The position numbers and the translations under genes are program-made. The notes beneath the pieces were generated by a model that made no database searches, was not told where the DNA came from, and was given only the letters and a program-made list of their open reading frames with translations. Below are positions 21,881-33,487 of a stretch of 64,000 nucleotides of DNA, piece after piece; position 1 is the stretch's first letter, and each line of letters begins with the position of its first letter. The stretch covers positions 17,670,001-17,734,000 of the forward strand of contig OZ316896.1 in NCBI GenBank assembly GCA_973895155.1, given 5' to 3'. The stretch is from Marsupella aquatica. Lineage: Eukaryota; Marchantiophyta.

Positions 21881-23620
21881 ATTCCCTTTTGATAAATTTG
21901 GTCAATTTTTGGACAGCTTGGTCAAATTTGCAATTTGTTATTAAAAACTTTCCTTTGGATGGATTTGGTCAAATTTTGTCACTTAAGATATATATCACAT
22001 TGCCAAAGGACAAAAATGCCAAACCTGGAGACAAGGTCTCAAAAGCAAAGCCAGCCAAGGGAGAGAAAAGGAAAGGGAAAATGTTCCAGGCAGACACAAA
22101 AAGGATCTACCAAACACATGCAACAGCCCAATAAAGGAAAGGGAAAATGCCCCAAGAAGACCAAAATAGGCTCTACCAAACAGATCAACCCAATAAAGAG
22201 AGGGAAAAGTAATTGGCCCAAGAGTTGAGGTGGACTGTGAGTGTACATTGATTGACATACAGTCATAATTACCACATTGTGGCCTTATAGTTATTGCAAC
22301 CATGTCAAGGCAGGGCAAAAATGTTGAGGAGAGGCAAAGATGTGGAGGTGAGTTTAGATGTTGTGGTGAGGCAAATATGTTGAGCGAGGCAAAGAACTGC
22401 AAGGAAATGCAAGCAAGGCAAAGAAACATGGACAATGCAAAGAAATGCAAATGAGCCAAAAAAGTTCTTCAAACATCTCAGATGTTGTTGGGACCATGTT
22501 GCGATTGAGGTGATGCAATCATTATAGTGATGCGGTGAGAGAGATGGCAAGGTATGGTTGCACAATGCTATTGGGAGGAGAACATTTTAATGATTTTCCT
22601 CCTCTATTTGTATTTCTTCACTCCCTTGCCACTCCCTTTTTCCCCCTTTTTCTTCCCTTCTCCACAATTAAATAAGGAGAAAAAAAGGGAGCGCGAAGCA
22701 AAATTTGTCCAATTTGCATTTGTCTAATTTTTCAACTAAAGTAGATTCTCATACTCTATGCCAAAAGCCAAAAAGTCTCTCATTCCCCAAAAGATTCTCC
22801 TACGAACATGTGTACTTTGGTTTCTGCATAAAAGACGAAATTTAGGTGATGTAACATGATAATCATCACATATACTATGTATTCTAGTATAAAAATAAAT
22901 ACATCTTTGGACACTCCTGGTCAATCAATCCAAGAGCCCACAAAAATCTTTTAAAAATATGAGGGCTAAGGTTTATTCCCTTTCTTTCCAAATTTGTAAG
23001 CAGATGATGAAGTTTTTGGCAGCATTGCATATTTGCAAATTGGTGAATGCACATTTCAGATTTTGTCTTATTCAGATTTTAGTGTCATGTATTTTCATTT
23101 CAATCTGCCTTATCAAGGGGCAGCCTTTGTATTCTATACATTTTTAATTAATTTTTAGACCCCTTTAGTTTTAGGTATCCTATAGTGTTTTGAACTTATT
23201 TTGGCAGCCCCCTTTCACACTATGTGTTTTCTTAGAGATGAAACCAAAGGCTCCACCACCACGAGTGAGAGAAATGATGATGAAGAACATGAATGCATAG
23301 CCTCTTAAGTTCTCCTCATGTTTTTTTCCTAGGTTTATGGTTTTTATTGAAAGGAGTGTCATTCATAAGGCACCCTGAGTTAAGTGCACACATCGTAGCA
23401 TAGTTTGACTGTACCTTTTCTTGGTCACTGTGCTTTTCTTGGCACACACTTTACTTATATAACAGCACTTCTATGCTTTCATATTTTATTTACTTTCAGA
23501 TCACTACAAGACAAAAAATAAAGCATGTTCCAGGATGAGCATGCTATATAAGCAGATGATGAAGTTTTTGGCAGCATTGCATATTTTAGTAGTTGATCAA
23601 GAAGAAGAATGACATAGGTG
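21881..23620. other. U1-specific AT-rich DNA with short repeats
   Basis: Contains an imperfect tandem repeat of about 66 bp (22060-22215, AAAGGGAAAATG plus CTACCAAACA units), whose translation is a Lys/Thr/Ser-rich repeat, and a 37-bp direct repeat (AGCAGATGATGAAGTTTTTG...) at 22997-23033 and 23549-23585. No gene family was recognised. This block is absent from the other units and is probably inserted mobile DNA. Confidence 0.5.
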
Positions 23621-23629
23621 ATTGTGTGA

Positions 23630-23950
23630 ATGGGTGATGATAGTAAGCCACAATAGATGCGTGTTGATTTTAGGCAAACAAGAAAATGGAGATTGGAGAA
23701 GCACAACCAGGCTTGCCTCTCGTGATTTCTCCCCTCTCTGTGGGTTGCAAATGGCGCAAACTATCTCTGTTAACTAAATAATTCAGTGGAATTTTCATGG
23801 CAAAGAGACGGGCAAGACTTATTTTGGCATAGAGATTACGAGGGAAAAAGTTACTCACAATACCATACTTTTTCTCAAAGGAGGAAATAACCCTAAATAT
23901 ACACCACTTTACTAGCAAGCTTAGTCCTCAACTAGGCAAGATCTGGTTTA
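23630..23950 (+). repeat. Unit U1, block Y
   Basis: Recurs at 32210-32700 (U2), 42420-42840 (U3) and inverted at 53050-52590 (U5). Markers are AAATGGAGATTGGAGAAGCA, GGCTTGCCTC and TTTGGCATAGA. No gene recognised. Confidence 0.8.
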
Positions 23951-24420
23951 AAATATCTTAGCTTTTGTGTCATGTTTAGTAGAATTCAAATTTGGTACTC
24001 CTCTTTTGGCTAGCAACTAGCCCGCCTTATGGAGTTTAGAAATGCAAAGGTCAGCCAAAATCAAAAGGCATTAAGGACCCCTTGGATGATTTGCTAGCAA
24101 TACTCTCTTTGTCAACAAAAATTCATGTTTGCTCACATCATTTGCCATGTTCATGTCTTGTAGTGATGTGTAAGTAATACAATTTCTTTAGGATAAAATA
24201 CAAGGGTAGAACTATGAGCATGCAAAGAATTATATTTGTCAAGAGTGAGTTCAAGATAAAAACAAAAGTAGAAGCAAAGCATATGCTAAGGAAAGCACGT
24301 TATGAACAGAGAAAGTACAAGAAAAGTACAAGTATGTGGTACACGGACACATAAATGAACATGGAAAGTACAAAAGAAGTACAAGTGTATGGTACAAAGG
24401 TATAGAAGAATTGTCCACAC

Positions 24421-24774
24421 AATTTTGTTAGATATTGCTCTAGTCTTGTGACTCATGAGTTAGCTACAGTTAGGCTAACTCGGGTTAGGACTTAGCTAAT
24501 GTTAGTTTTAGTGCTGTTGTGTATATAACCAAGGCTAATGCCAGACCCTGGTGAAACTTAGACTCATTGTTACGGAGCTAGTTGAGAGATAGGGAGAGCT
24601 TGTGCTGTGGATGCTTGGTATGGCCGGTTGGCCTAGAGTGCAGTAAAGCTCTTGTGTGTTCCCGTGGACGTAGCCTCATGTGGAGGTGAACCACGTATCT
24701 CTCTGTGTCGACTCTTGTGCGTTGGATGGTTCATGGGCTTGCTATTACGAATGTCGTCTATGCTCAACAAATTT
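24421..24774. mobile_element. Solo LTR of a Copia-type retrotransposon with 5-bp target duplication
   Basis: 344 bp at 24426-24769, beginning TGTTAG and ending CTCAACA, flanked on both sides by AATTT (24421-24425 and 24770-24774). Inside are a TATA-like TGTATATAACC near 24518 and the Copia LTR-type segment CCGTGGACGTAGCCTCATGT followed by GAACCACGTATCTC. No internal retrotransposon sequence is attached, so it arose by recombination between two LTRs. Its orientation is probably plus. Confidence 0.85.
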
Positions 24775-26330
24775 GCCTTAGGTAATATCCTCACTTGCCT
24801 GAGGTTTTTTTTCTGTTTTTCTCACTTGCCTTAGGTAATGACACTCCAATTAAAACCACAAAATTAGAAAAGAAAACCATGAGGGGAACTTAAAGGCAAA
24901 GGTGGACTCATTGTTCAGAATCATTTCTCTCACTCTTCAAAAAAGATAGAACTTCTCTCAAGTGGTAGAAATTCATTGAAAGTGATTGGATTCACTCTAA
25001 TGAAATCTAAACTTACCAAAACTAGAGGGAATGTTCTAAATAATACAAATGATGCACCTTGTTAAGGCACATTTGAATAAATATACATGACACAAATCTC
25101 AATAGACAAAATCTGGAAGGTGAAGGCACATTTGAATAAATATACACGACACAAAATCTCAATAGACAAAATCCGGGAGGTGTGGGGTGGGTATACCACA
25201 TACCAGCATCAAAATTTAGGGAATTTGTTGGCATCATACAATCTAGGACACAACTTGTGAATTAGTTCTTCCCTTGATGTATAGTACTAGTTATGAATGT
25301 AGGCTTGAGTAGAAACCTACAACTAGTGTAGGGACCTTACAGCTTTTTAGTACCGCACGTTAAATCTACAATGAATTAATGCTCCCCCATTTTCCTTAGG
25401 TCTCGTACACTGCTTGTCCCAATCCCGAATCCGCTCTGGCGCAAGCTTGCCAGAACATAAACCAAGACTCCGTCAATCATGACTCTTATCCAAGGCACTA
25501 GGCTTTGCCTGAACACTTGGACTCTATTAGAAAACAAACATGACCCGGGCATTTCCATTATTGGAAAGAAGTGTTGCTAGAACATAAAACACAATTCCAT
25601 AGAGAAGAAGCATTTGACAGAACATCAACCAAGACTTTATCAAACATGGCTCTTAACCAAAGTACTAGGCTCTGCCTGAACACTTAGTACTTAGACTCTC
25701 TTACAAAGCAAACATGCCTCAGTTAAAAGGAGTGTTGCCAGAACATAAACCACTATCCCGGGATCATGACTCCACAAGGAAGAAGTTGATGGCACAAAGT
25801 CAATCGGGCCGGAGTGGGCATAAAAAATCAAGGGTGCCAGAACATAAACCCTAAGTCAATGATACAAAGTGGATCGGGTTGGAGTAGGTGACAAAATGGT
25901 AGAGTCTTGGCCTATGTTTTGTCAAACTTGGGCCAAAGTGGGCAGCAGCATTGGGGACTGAGACAATAGAGTCTTGGCTTATGTTCTGTCAAACTTGGGC
26001 CAACTCAGGCAGCAGCATTGGGGGACTGGGACATGCAGTGTAAAGGGCCCCAAGAAAATGGAGGAGCATTAACTTGTTGTAAATTTAATGCCCAGTCTAG
26101 TTTCTCTTCAAGAAAAGACTTAACAGGACCCCTCTAAATTCTAAGAGACTTAACAGGACCCCTGTGTTTAAAAAAAACTAACAGGACCCCTATCCCTACC
26201 AATTTTGCTCAGATCTTGATGGCACTTAGTCACAAGGGTCTGCTTAAGTCCAGGAGATGCCATAGGGACCCTGTTAAGTCCTTGTTTGAGTTTCTCTTTG
26301 GCTATGGAAAGAGAAACCGATGAATGTACT
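24775..26330. repeat. Repeat-rich U1 DNA upstream of the first DJ-1 gene
   Basis: Holds a 62-bp tandem duplication at about 25064-25185 (AAGGCACATTTGAATAAATA), with an inverted relative at about 23055-23145. Imperfect copies of GCCAGAACATAAACC sit at about 25449, 25617, 25735 and 25840. A tandem pair at about 25901-26035 (GAGTCTTGGC...GCAGCAGCATTGGGG) is the inverse of that motif. Three CTTAACAGGACCCCT-like repeats occur at 26105-26190. No gene was recognised; this is probably decayed LTR retrotransposon sequence. Confidence 0.55.
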
Positions 26331-27469
26331 CTAGTGTACATGTTTTTAAAGAATCTGACTATGCATTTGGATCATAGGTAAGGTCTAATCTGACTACTAT
26401 AAACTGAAAGAATTGTACTCCCTGGAACTAAATCTTTACTTGGGAGGGACTCGATGGGTCACCGAACCTGCCAATATGCGCATTACATACGGAATACTAA
26501 CACTAAATATCTCCATTCCATCTGTATAATTGATATCGAGATTCATATACTACAGTAATCTGAGACGCCCCCAGATGTTAGCAATGCTGTAACAACTTCT
26601 GACCTTCAGAGAGTTCCTTCGAACAAACCTTCTCTGTAAATCTACTTATTGAGGGAGAATCCAATTTTAAATGAAACGCATTTGCATCAGAGATTGTAAT
26701 CTCCCAGTAAAAAATGAAAGCACTATAATCCCAGGAGCAAGATCTTTATTTAAGATAGACTGGATGGATCACCGAACGTGCCAAAGTATGCTTTACATAC
26801 ATTTCCTACTCGTGACACTAAATCTCTCCATTCAATTCAGTTCAATCTGAGCGTAATTGATATACTGTACAGTGATGTGAGACGTACCCATATGTTAGCA
26901 ATGCTGTAGCAAAATTCTGACCTACAGAGGATTCCCTCCAATAAACCTTCTCTGTGGCCAGTCTAAGTAAAAACCGGTGAATCTACTCCACTCCACTTAT
27001 TAGAGAAGAATCCGGTTTCAAATGAATTGCATTTGCATCAGAGATTGTAATCTCCCAGTAAAAAAATGAAGGAACTATAATCCCAGGAGCAAGACATATG
27101 CTTTACATACCTTTCTTAATAGTGGTACTAAATCTCTCCATTCAATTCAATCTGAGCATAATTGATATACTGTACAGTGATGTGAGACGTCCCAAAATGC
27201 TAGCAAAGCTGTACCAAAATTTTGACCTACAGAGGATTCCTCCAACGAAGCTTCTCTCCTGCAGGAAGCAGTGCCAGAAACTGAGAGGAGGGCTTGGAGT
27301 ACAATTGTTCTACCCACAAGCTTCAAGAGCCAGCACTATCCATAAATTCAGACCATCTCCATCCCGATCTCCATCTGGGCTCCGGATTGTTCTCTAGTTT
27401 CCCTCTTCTAGTCCACTCTTTACACGAGAAGATCAAAGCCGGCTTGCTACTTTCTCTGAAATTCCAATC
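26331..27469 (+). promoter_or_regulatory. Upstream region of DJ-1 copy 1, triplicated
   Basis: The segment that is single-copy in front of the other DJ-1 genes occurs here three times in tandem, about 26400-26690, 26690-27050 and 27050-27260. Each has GATTGTAATCTCCCAGTAAA, ATCCCAGGAGCAAGA and GTTAGCAATGCTGTA-like strings. The proximal part has a TATA-like CCATAAATTC near 27340, about 130 bp before the ATG. Confidence 0.75.
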
Positions 27470-28302
27470 ATGGCACCCCCGCTGCAAATCGGCGTCATGC
27501 TTGAAACTGTCCAATTGAGCGACATTGCCTGCATCGACATCATCGGCAACATCTCCACCGACATGGCTGAAGCAATCGGAGATTTGGCACCGCCCGGCTT
27601 CACGAAGGCCAACGCTGTTTCCATGGTCTTCCACTACATATCGTCTTCTCTCTCCCCCACCTACGTGACCCCGTCGATAAACATTGTGCCCACCGTGACC
27701 TACGACTCCTGCGCTCGCGACCTCGACATCCTGGTCATTGGCGGCCCGATGCCGTCGCATCGCCCGGAGGGTGCCGACAGATTCCTGAAAGAGGCGTTTG
27801 GTGTCGATGGCAAGGGGGAGGCAGGCAAGAGGGTGAAGACGGTCCTGACGACGTGCACTGGGAGCATGTGGCTTGCGAGTTCTGGGGCGCTGGATGGGAA
27901 GCGCGCGACGACGAATCGGTTGTTTTTGCCGTTGGCGAGGGAATTGTACCCCAAGGTGGAGTGGGTAGATCAGAGGTGGGTGGTGCACGAGGATGAGGAT
28001 GGGAGGTTCTGGACGAGTGGAGGGGCGGCGGCGGGTGAGTTCTGTGATTTGATTGTCTGACTCTGTTTTGCTTTTCGTGTGTGATTGTTTTGTTTCTCGA
28101 CGGGTCGAAATCGAGCGCCGGCCGGCTTTGGAAAGGGTCCTAGGATGTCCAGATGTCACTCCTGACGTTATTTTGTGTCTCTGTAGGAAATGATATGGTG
28201 GCGCAGTACGCGTTGCAGACTTTTCATAAGGAGATGGTGGGGACTTCGCTCGAGGGGTTGGATTTGGATCCTGATGCGAGAGGACAGCATTACCGGTCTT
28301 GA
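27470..28302 (+). CDS. DJ-1/PfpI-family protein, copy 1 (U1)
   Basis: Two exons, 27470-28034 and 28187-28302 (GT-AG, phase 1), 226 residues. DJ-1/PfpI (class I glutamine amidotransferase-like) fold: GVMLE start, CIDIIGNIS with Asp23 at the usual LDxxGP position, DLDILVIGGP, then the nucleophile elbow TVLTTCTGS with Cys129, and LASSGALDGKRATTN, the conserved helix after the cysteine. C-terminal WTSGGAAAGNDMV and ALQTFHKEMV follow across the splice. The layout resembles the ThiJ/PfpI subgroup that includes isonitrile hydratases (Asp and Cys catalytic), but the substrate is unknown. ATG 27470 starts a segment conserved in all five copies, and no upstream in-frame ATG exists. Confidence 0.92.
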
Positions 28303-29100
28303 GCTCCAATGCAAGCGAACTCTGTGGCTAGTATTTGCTAGTTTGAGTTGCGATACCGGAGTGCAACGCGAATAGCACATTACGGCAGCACGAAAGCCAT
28401 TCTCTGTCGAGAGTAGTTGTAGAGTGAATTGCTCACCATTAGTAGTGGATTTCGAGCTATTCACACTTCAATTTATGTCAACGATGTCTTTTCGTCCGAG
28501 ATCTACGAAGCAAACATCATATTGTACACGTGGAAGTGGAGAACTTCTCGCCCCGGTTATTGCGCCGCCCCCAGGGAAGAAAACCGACAATAAACTTATC
28601 TGCGCAGAGACCCTAAATTCGCATTTTCCAAAGCCCGCGCAAGAAAGTGATGATAATGGTCTCGGAGCGAGCTCCATGTTCGGTAGTTGTACTATTGCTT
28701 CTAAGAAAATATCTACCCTCTCTTGAACTGGCTTCGGCGCGAGGACTGGGGGTCCATTTCACAAGGTTTTGTAAATTGGCTATCCTTCCTATCATAAAAT
28801 GGAAGGACTCTATTGAAGGTCGTTGGCACAGAAGATGCATTTAAATGGTGCGGAGCTGAGAGGAAGGATCGACACAGTGGACTGTAAAGTCCAATTGTCA
28901 GAAACTAAGAAACGCTACGGAATCCGCGTTTACGCCCGCATATTGTTTCCCTTCGAACTCAACTGAAAGAAAAACACAGTTCACTGATCTGCGGAGAGCC
29001 CCTAAACAAATTCACCAAACCGATCAAATTAATTAAGGCGTTGATCGAGGCTCGATAGAGGACGTTGTTCGTTCAGATGCCGTGAATGTCCGTCTCAAAG
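28303..29100 (+). repeat. Spacer S1 of unit U1
   Basis: Recurs after the DJ-1 genes at 34313-35170, 44200-44400 (partial), inverted at 50435-49500, and at 61436-62330. Markers are ATTCACACTTCAATTTA, TTCACTGATCTGCG and TTGATCGAGGCTCGAT. It ends abruptly at about 29095, where it is joined to the last codons of PPCDC, so spacer S2 is missing here. Confidence 0.8.
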
Positions 29101-30545
29101 GACTAATCCGCTGAACTTCTCTCCTAAATTTGGAACAAAATCCTAGGGCAAGACAAAAAGTTGTAGTTGATAGTTCATTCCTCATGTCTCCTCTTCTTGT
29201 TGACAGTAGAGGGTCGTCCTTCAATGATTAGTTCTGAATAATTCAGAGAGGAAGCGGAAATTCACGTGTTAGGATTTTGCTTCCTCGTGATGTTCATGAC
29301 AAGGAAAATGGGAGATTTCTTCGTTGCTATGATTTTTCGGGGTTCTCTACGGCCAGATTCAACATGAAAGTGGGGAGTATGAGGGGTCTAGAGTACACTA
29401 CATACAGTTCCGTTTCTCTCTGAAGAACTATCTCCAGAATGGACTTTGTATGAGGCAAAGCTAAAAGGAAAGATTTCTGGAGGTCATGTCGACGAGATGG
29501 ACTCTGTATATTTCCCTTGAAGAGGGAACTGTCTTCATCGTTCCTGGTGTCAGCTATACTTGTGAGTCTTCGTTGAATGATATGGTTCGAAAGTGCCGTT
29601 CCCGACGAGCCTGGACAGTACTTGTTAAGCCGCTGTGTGATGACGACGTTTATTAGCGTGTTTACAGGCCAAATTCTACCCTCTTTCCTTCGGTTTTCTT
29701 GCTTGTCCTTCTTGCTATTGTCATCTTTATCTGTACCGGCGTTGACGTTGATTCTTTTCAACTTAATTCATTACGTTTGTGGAACTACTGCAAACCCGCA
29801 TGCATGTGGAGAGGAGAGGCATTCGTCCATGTGAAAGTTCCACAGAAGCTACTGCAATTGTATTCGATCGAGATAGGTACCAACTATGACAGACTGAAGC
29901 TTGGGTTCTCAAGATCTCAAATTTATACACGAAATTATTCTGCTCCAAACTCTCACATCCGTCTTGACCTCCTCTTACACTCCTTTGAATTGATCCTAAA
30001 CTCCATAGATCTAAATGAAAGGTGTTTCTTCAAAAGTTCAGGATCTGTCTGATGACGACGGTCATTAGCGAGGTTCACCGGCCAAATTAATTCTACCAGC
30101 TTTCTTTTGGTTTCTTGGTTGTCCTTCTTGCTATTATTCTCGTCACCGTTGACGCTGATTCTTGCAACTGAATTCATCATATTTCGGGTGTGAACTACTG
30201 CAAACACACATGCATGATTGTAGAGAGGAGAGGCACTGGTCCATGGTAAAGCTAGGCAGAAGCTACTGGAATTGCATTTGCTTTCAAGGTGCACGGTTTT
30301 ATTCAATATGTCAAGCATGGAAATAGTCTGATCGACATAAGGTAGATAGAGGTCTCTCCAGGGTAAGTATAGAAGAAACAGAGATAATGTAGAGAAGGTG
30401 TGAATCCGCCATAAAAAAAATGCACGTCATCATCTTCTGTGTTCGAGATAGTTACCAACTATAACAGACTTAAGCTTGGGTTCTCAAGGTCGCAAATTTG
30501 TACTCTAAATTGCCCTGCTCGAAACTGTCACTCTGGCAACTGCCC
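29101..30545 (+). repeat. Unit U2 start: 3' tip of PPCDC plus blocks Q and R
   Basis: Begins with a remnant of PPCDC exon 2 (about 29108-29143, TTCTCTCCTAAATTTGGAAC to the TAG), followed by block Q. Block R is tandemly duplicated within this unit, about 29640-30050 and 30050-30545, each with CAGGCCAAATT, TTGTCCTTCTTGCTATT and AGACTGAAGCTTGGGTTCTC-like strings. No functional PPCDC. Confidence 0.8.
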
Positions 30546-31748
30546 ATTGCATTGCCTAAGAAGGAGGTGGTGACCTCATGGATCCATGTCTTGGGACGGG
30601 TGGTGATTTTGCGCCACCCAAGGTATGTTTAGCACAAGTAGTCAGATCCATGCATAAGGACGGGGTCGTGACATATCTAGGGTGTCTATCAGAAGATTTG
30701 GCAAGTTGAACCACAGCCTGTAGGAAGAACAAGCTGAGAAAAACTAGGGTCATGTATAACAAACAGCTGAACTAGACCATAAAAGCAATATAAGCAAATG
30801 GGGAGTACTTCTTGGCAGGGGAATTGAACCTTCCAAGCACCTTCAATGCATCAGAAGACACATCCTGCCCGGCAGCTGGTTACTAGGCACACAGCAGGCA
30901 GGTTTGTAAGGAAGACGTGTAGATCAGGCACATTGTTCTGGGAGGACAATGGCAGTCAAGCCAACAGCCTCGTGGGAAGGGGGTTGTGAGCATGTACAGT
31001 CAACCCTCACTAGTTCTCCTGAGTACACAATCATGCTGTCAGCATAGAAAAATCATGCTTGGATGGACTGAGGGCTCTCTTTCGCCGATCCCCATGGACT
31101 CTTTAACACGCTGCCTCACTTTACAGTCACACAAAATAGGCATTTACCAGATGCTTTCAGATGGATGGTTGACTTTGCAAATGGTGCCCCGAGTAATGTT
31201 TTCAGGTGCCCTGGCCAATTGTAAACAGTACGTTGGATTTTGGATCTTTGTTTAAACTCAAATTCTTTTAGCTTGGCGACGTATGATGTCCAATCTATTA
31301 GATCACAAAGTTAGAGAATTTTCTGAGAACAATTGTTCTATAATTGCCTACGAGCACGAAAATGGTCCAAGTTACTTTGTGAAGTACGCCCTAAGTGATT
31401 TCGGTATGAGAAGTGACTTAGTTACCACTTCAGGGAAGTCTGCACATGAGTAGCAACTTGCCATCATGTAAAAATTAATTTTCTCATTTTTGGGAAATGA
31501 CCACAACGGCTCACCCCAAAAGATGAGAGAGCCAACCGGGGAGATGAGAGCCAGACCCAGGACCACCACCTCACTGAAAGCTTGCTAGCGACCACAAACA
31601 AACCGCACAAGGCGACCCAAACTGTCCTCTGTGCCCACAGGCCGCGCTCTCGGCTCTTCAGAGAGCACAGTACGATGAAAGTGGGCCATGCCATCAGTGG
31701 CCGCACCTCCGAGTGAGGCCCCTCAGGGAAAGCCATCGCGCAAACTAA
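30546..31748 (+). repeat. Unit U2, block X and adjoining sequence
   Basis: Matches U1 21390-21880 and U3 39960-41270, and inverted U5 59590-59003 and 56600-56166. Markers are GGCACATTGTTCTGG-like strings and GTACAGTCAACCCTCACTAG. 31460-31640 has no match in U5, where a retrotransposon remnant sits instead. No gene recognised. Confidence 0.7.
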
Positions 31749-31917
31749 TAGGGCGTCTCAATCCTTGGAGTTGCGGGAGAAAAACGAGGCCCGGAACTAG
31801 CACTTTCGGTCACGGTTCAGCAGTGTGCGGACACGGATTTCTGTGTCCACCACTTTTATCCCGGGATTCTGTCTCTGACCGCAACCGGGAAGCAGCAAAG
31901 TCAAGTTTAAGACGCCC
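31749..31917. mobile_element. MITE with TAA target duplication, present in U2 only
   Basis: 169 bp beginning TAGGGCGTCTCAATCC and ending TTTAAGACGCCC. The terminal inverted repeat is GGGCGTCT/AGACGCCC, flanked by TAA at 31746-31748 and 31918-31920. In the inverted unit U5, near 53365, the same locus reads (as complement) CAAACTAATGG with one TAA and no insert. This is consistent with a Tourist-like, PIF/Harbinger-mobilised MITE. A decayed relative lies at 11337-11507. Confidence 0.88.
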
Positions 31918-33487
31918 TAATGGAGGTCAGGAACCCGGTTTGAGGTTACATTTCTATCAGAACTATAAAGTATGCTATCTGGGCATTATGCCCTCAGTTA
32001 GTCCATCCCAATTTTGGAAGTCCATGGGGGTTTCACAGTAACCCCTTGGTGCATACTGGGTTAATATTTTCTCAGCATATGGCCAAATTTAAAACATTTC
32101 CTTGGGATAAATTACGCAAATTTTCGCCAATTAAAAAGGTTGTATGGAACATGTTTTGAGGTGAACCAACTTTACATAGATTAAGATACATTCCTAGTTA
32201 TCGGGCTCAACAGCATTTGATTTCTCGTGAAGTATCATACAGGTGGGCCCCAGAAGGCTTCTCAATGAAGGAAACCACAAGTAAGCACAGTAGGTCGAGG
32301 GTCAAACATGCTAGGCCCCAGAAGCCTTTCAGAAGAAGGAAACCCCACAATTGGATCCAAGGTCAAAATAGTGGGCCCCAGAAGGCTTCGGAGAGAAGCA
32401 AACAGCAGGAGAGGCATAATGGTAGTGCATCGAGAACAGTGAGGTGATGGAGTCAATGGGTGATGATTCTACTGGAGTAAGCTACAAACGATGCAGCTTG
32501 ATAATTCTCGCCAAATAAGAAAATGGAGATTGGAGAAGCACAATCATGCTTGCCTCACGGGCTTTGTCCCCCTCTATTGGTTTGCAAATGGTACAAAGTT
32601 TCTGGTAGTTGACTTATTCTGTGGAAGTTTCATGGTAAAGGAGATTGGCAAGATTAAATTCGGCATAGATTAATTAGTCAATTTTAAAGTACCACTGCCG
32701 GTAAGGCAAATACCGCTATTTACTATCACCTCTATGCAAGGTACTTTAAACTCTCCTCATTAGTAAATTCCTATCTATCCCCTGGTCTGTCCACAACATA
32801 CAAAATCTTGGACAGGAAGAGGTGAGTTTTTCTTCCCTTGATGTATAGTACTAGCTTAGAATGTGGGCTTGAGTAAAAACCTACAGCAGCTGTCGGGAAC
32901 TTGGTTTCTCTTTAGCCAGTGAAAGAGAAGACCAAGGGATCTACTCGACTCTACTTAAATCCCGACTTGAAATTGGAGAATCTGATTTTAAATGAAATGC
33001 ATTTGGATCATAGATTGTAATCTCCCACCAAAAATGAAAGAAATTTTAATCCCAGGAGCAAGAACACCGAACCTGCCAATATTCACAGAGTGCTTTACAT
33101 ACCTTTCCTAATAGTGACACTAAATTTCCCCATTCAATCTGCATAATTGATATCAAGATTGATATCCTGTACAGTAACGTGAGACGTCCCCAAATGTTAG
33201 CAATGATGTCACAAATTCTGACCTACAGAGGGTTCATTCCAACGAACCTTCTACAGCAGGAAGCAAATGCCAGGAATTCACAGGGATGAGCAACAGAACG
33301 TGGCCCTCAGGAAGGCTTCGGGTACACTTGGTCTACCCACAAGCTTCAAGAACCAGCACTATCTATAAATCCAGCCATCTCCATCTCGGCAGCTTATATA
33401 TTGTCCTTTAATATCCCTCTTCTAGTCTACTCAATACACGAGCAGATCAAAGCTTGCCACTTCTCTGAAAATCCTGCACTCACAATC
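31918..33487 (+). promoter_or_regulatory. U2 block Y and upstream region of DJ-1 copy 2
   Basis: Block Y occupies about 32210-32700 and the DJ-1 upstream block about 32800-33487, the latter in single copy. A TATA box, CTATCTATAAATCC, lies at about 33358-33371, roughly 120 bp before the ATG and at the same place in the other copies. No other gene seen. Confidence 0.7.

Noticed and set aside
27323-28309. Long antisense open frame (328 codons) opposite DJ-1 copy 1, with shorter ones opposite copies 3 to 5
   Set aside because: Arg/His/Pro-rich shadow of a G+C-rich coding exon, not conserved in length and with no domain.
33401-33487. Open frame upstream of the DJ-1 ATG, present in several copies
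   Set aside because: It lacks an ATG and overlaps the leader downstream of the TATA box, so it is untranslated leader rather than coding.
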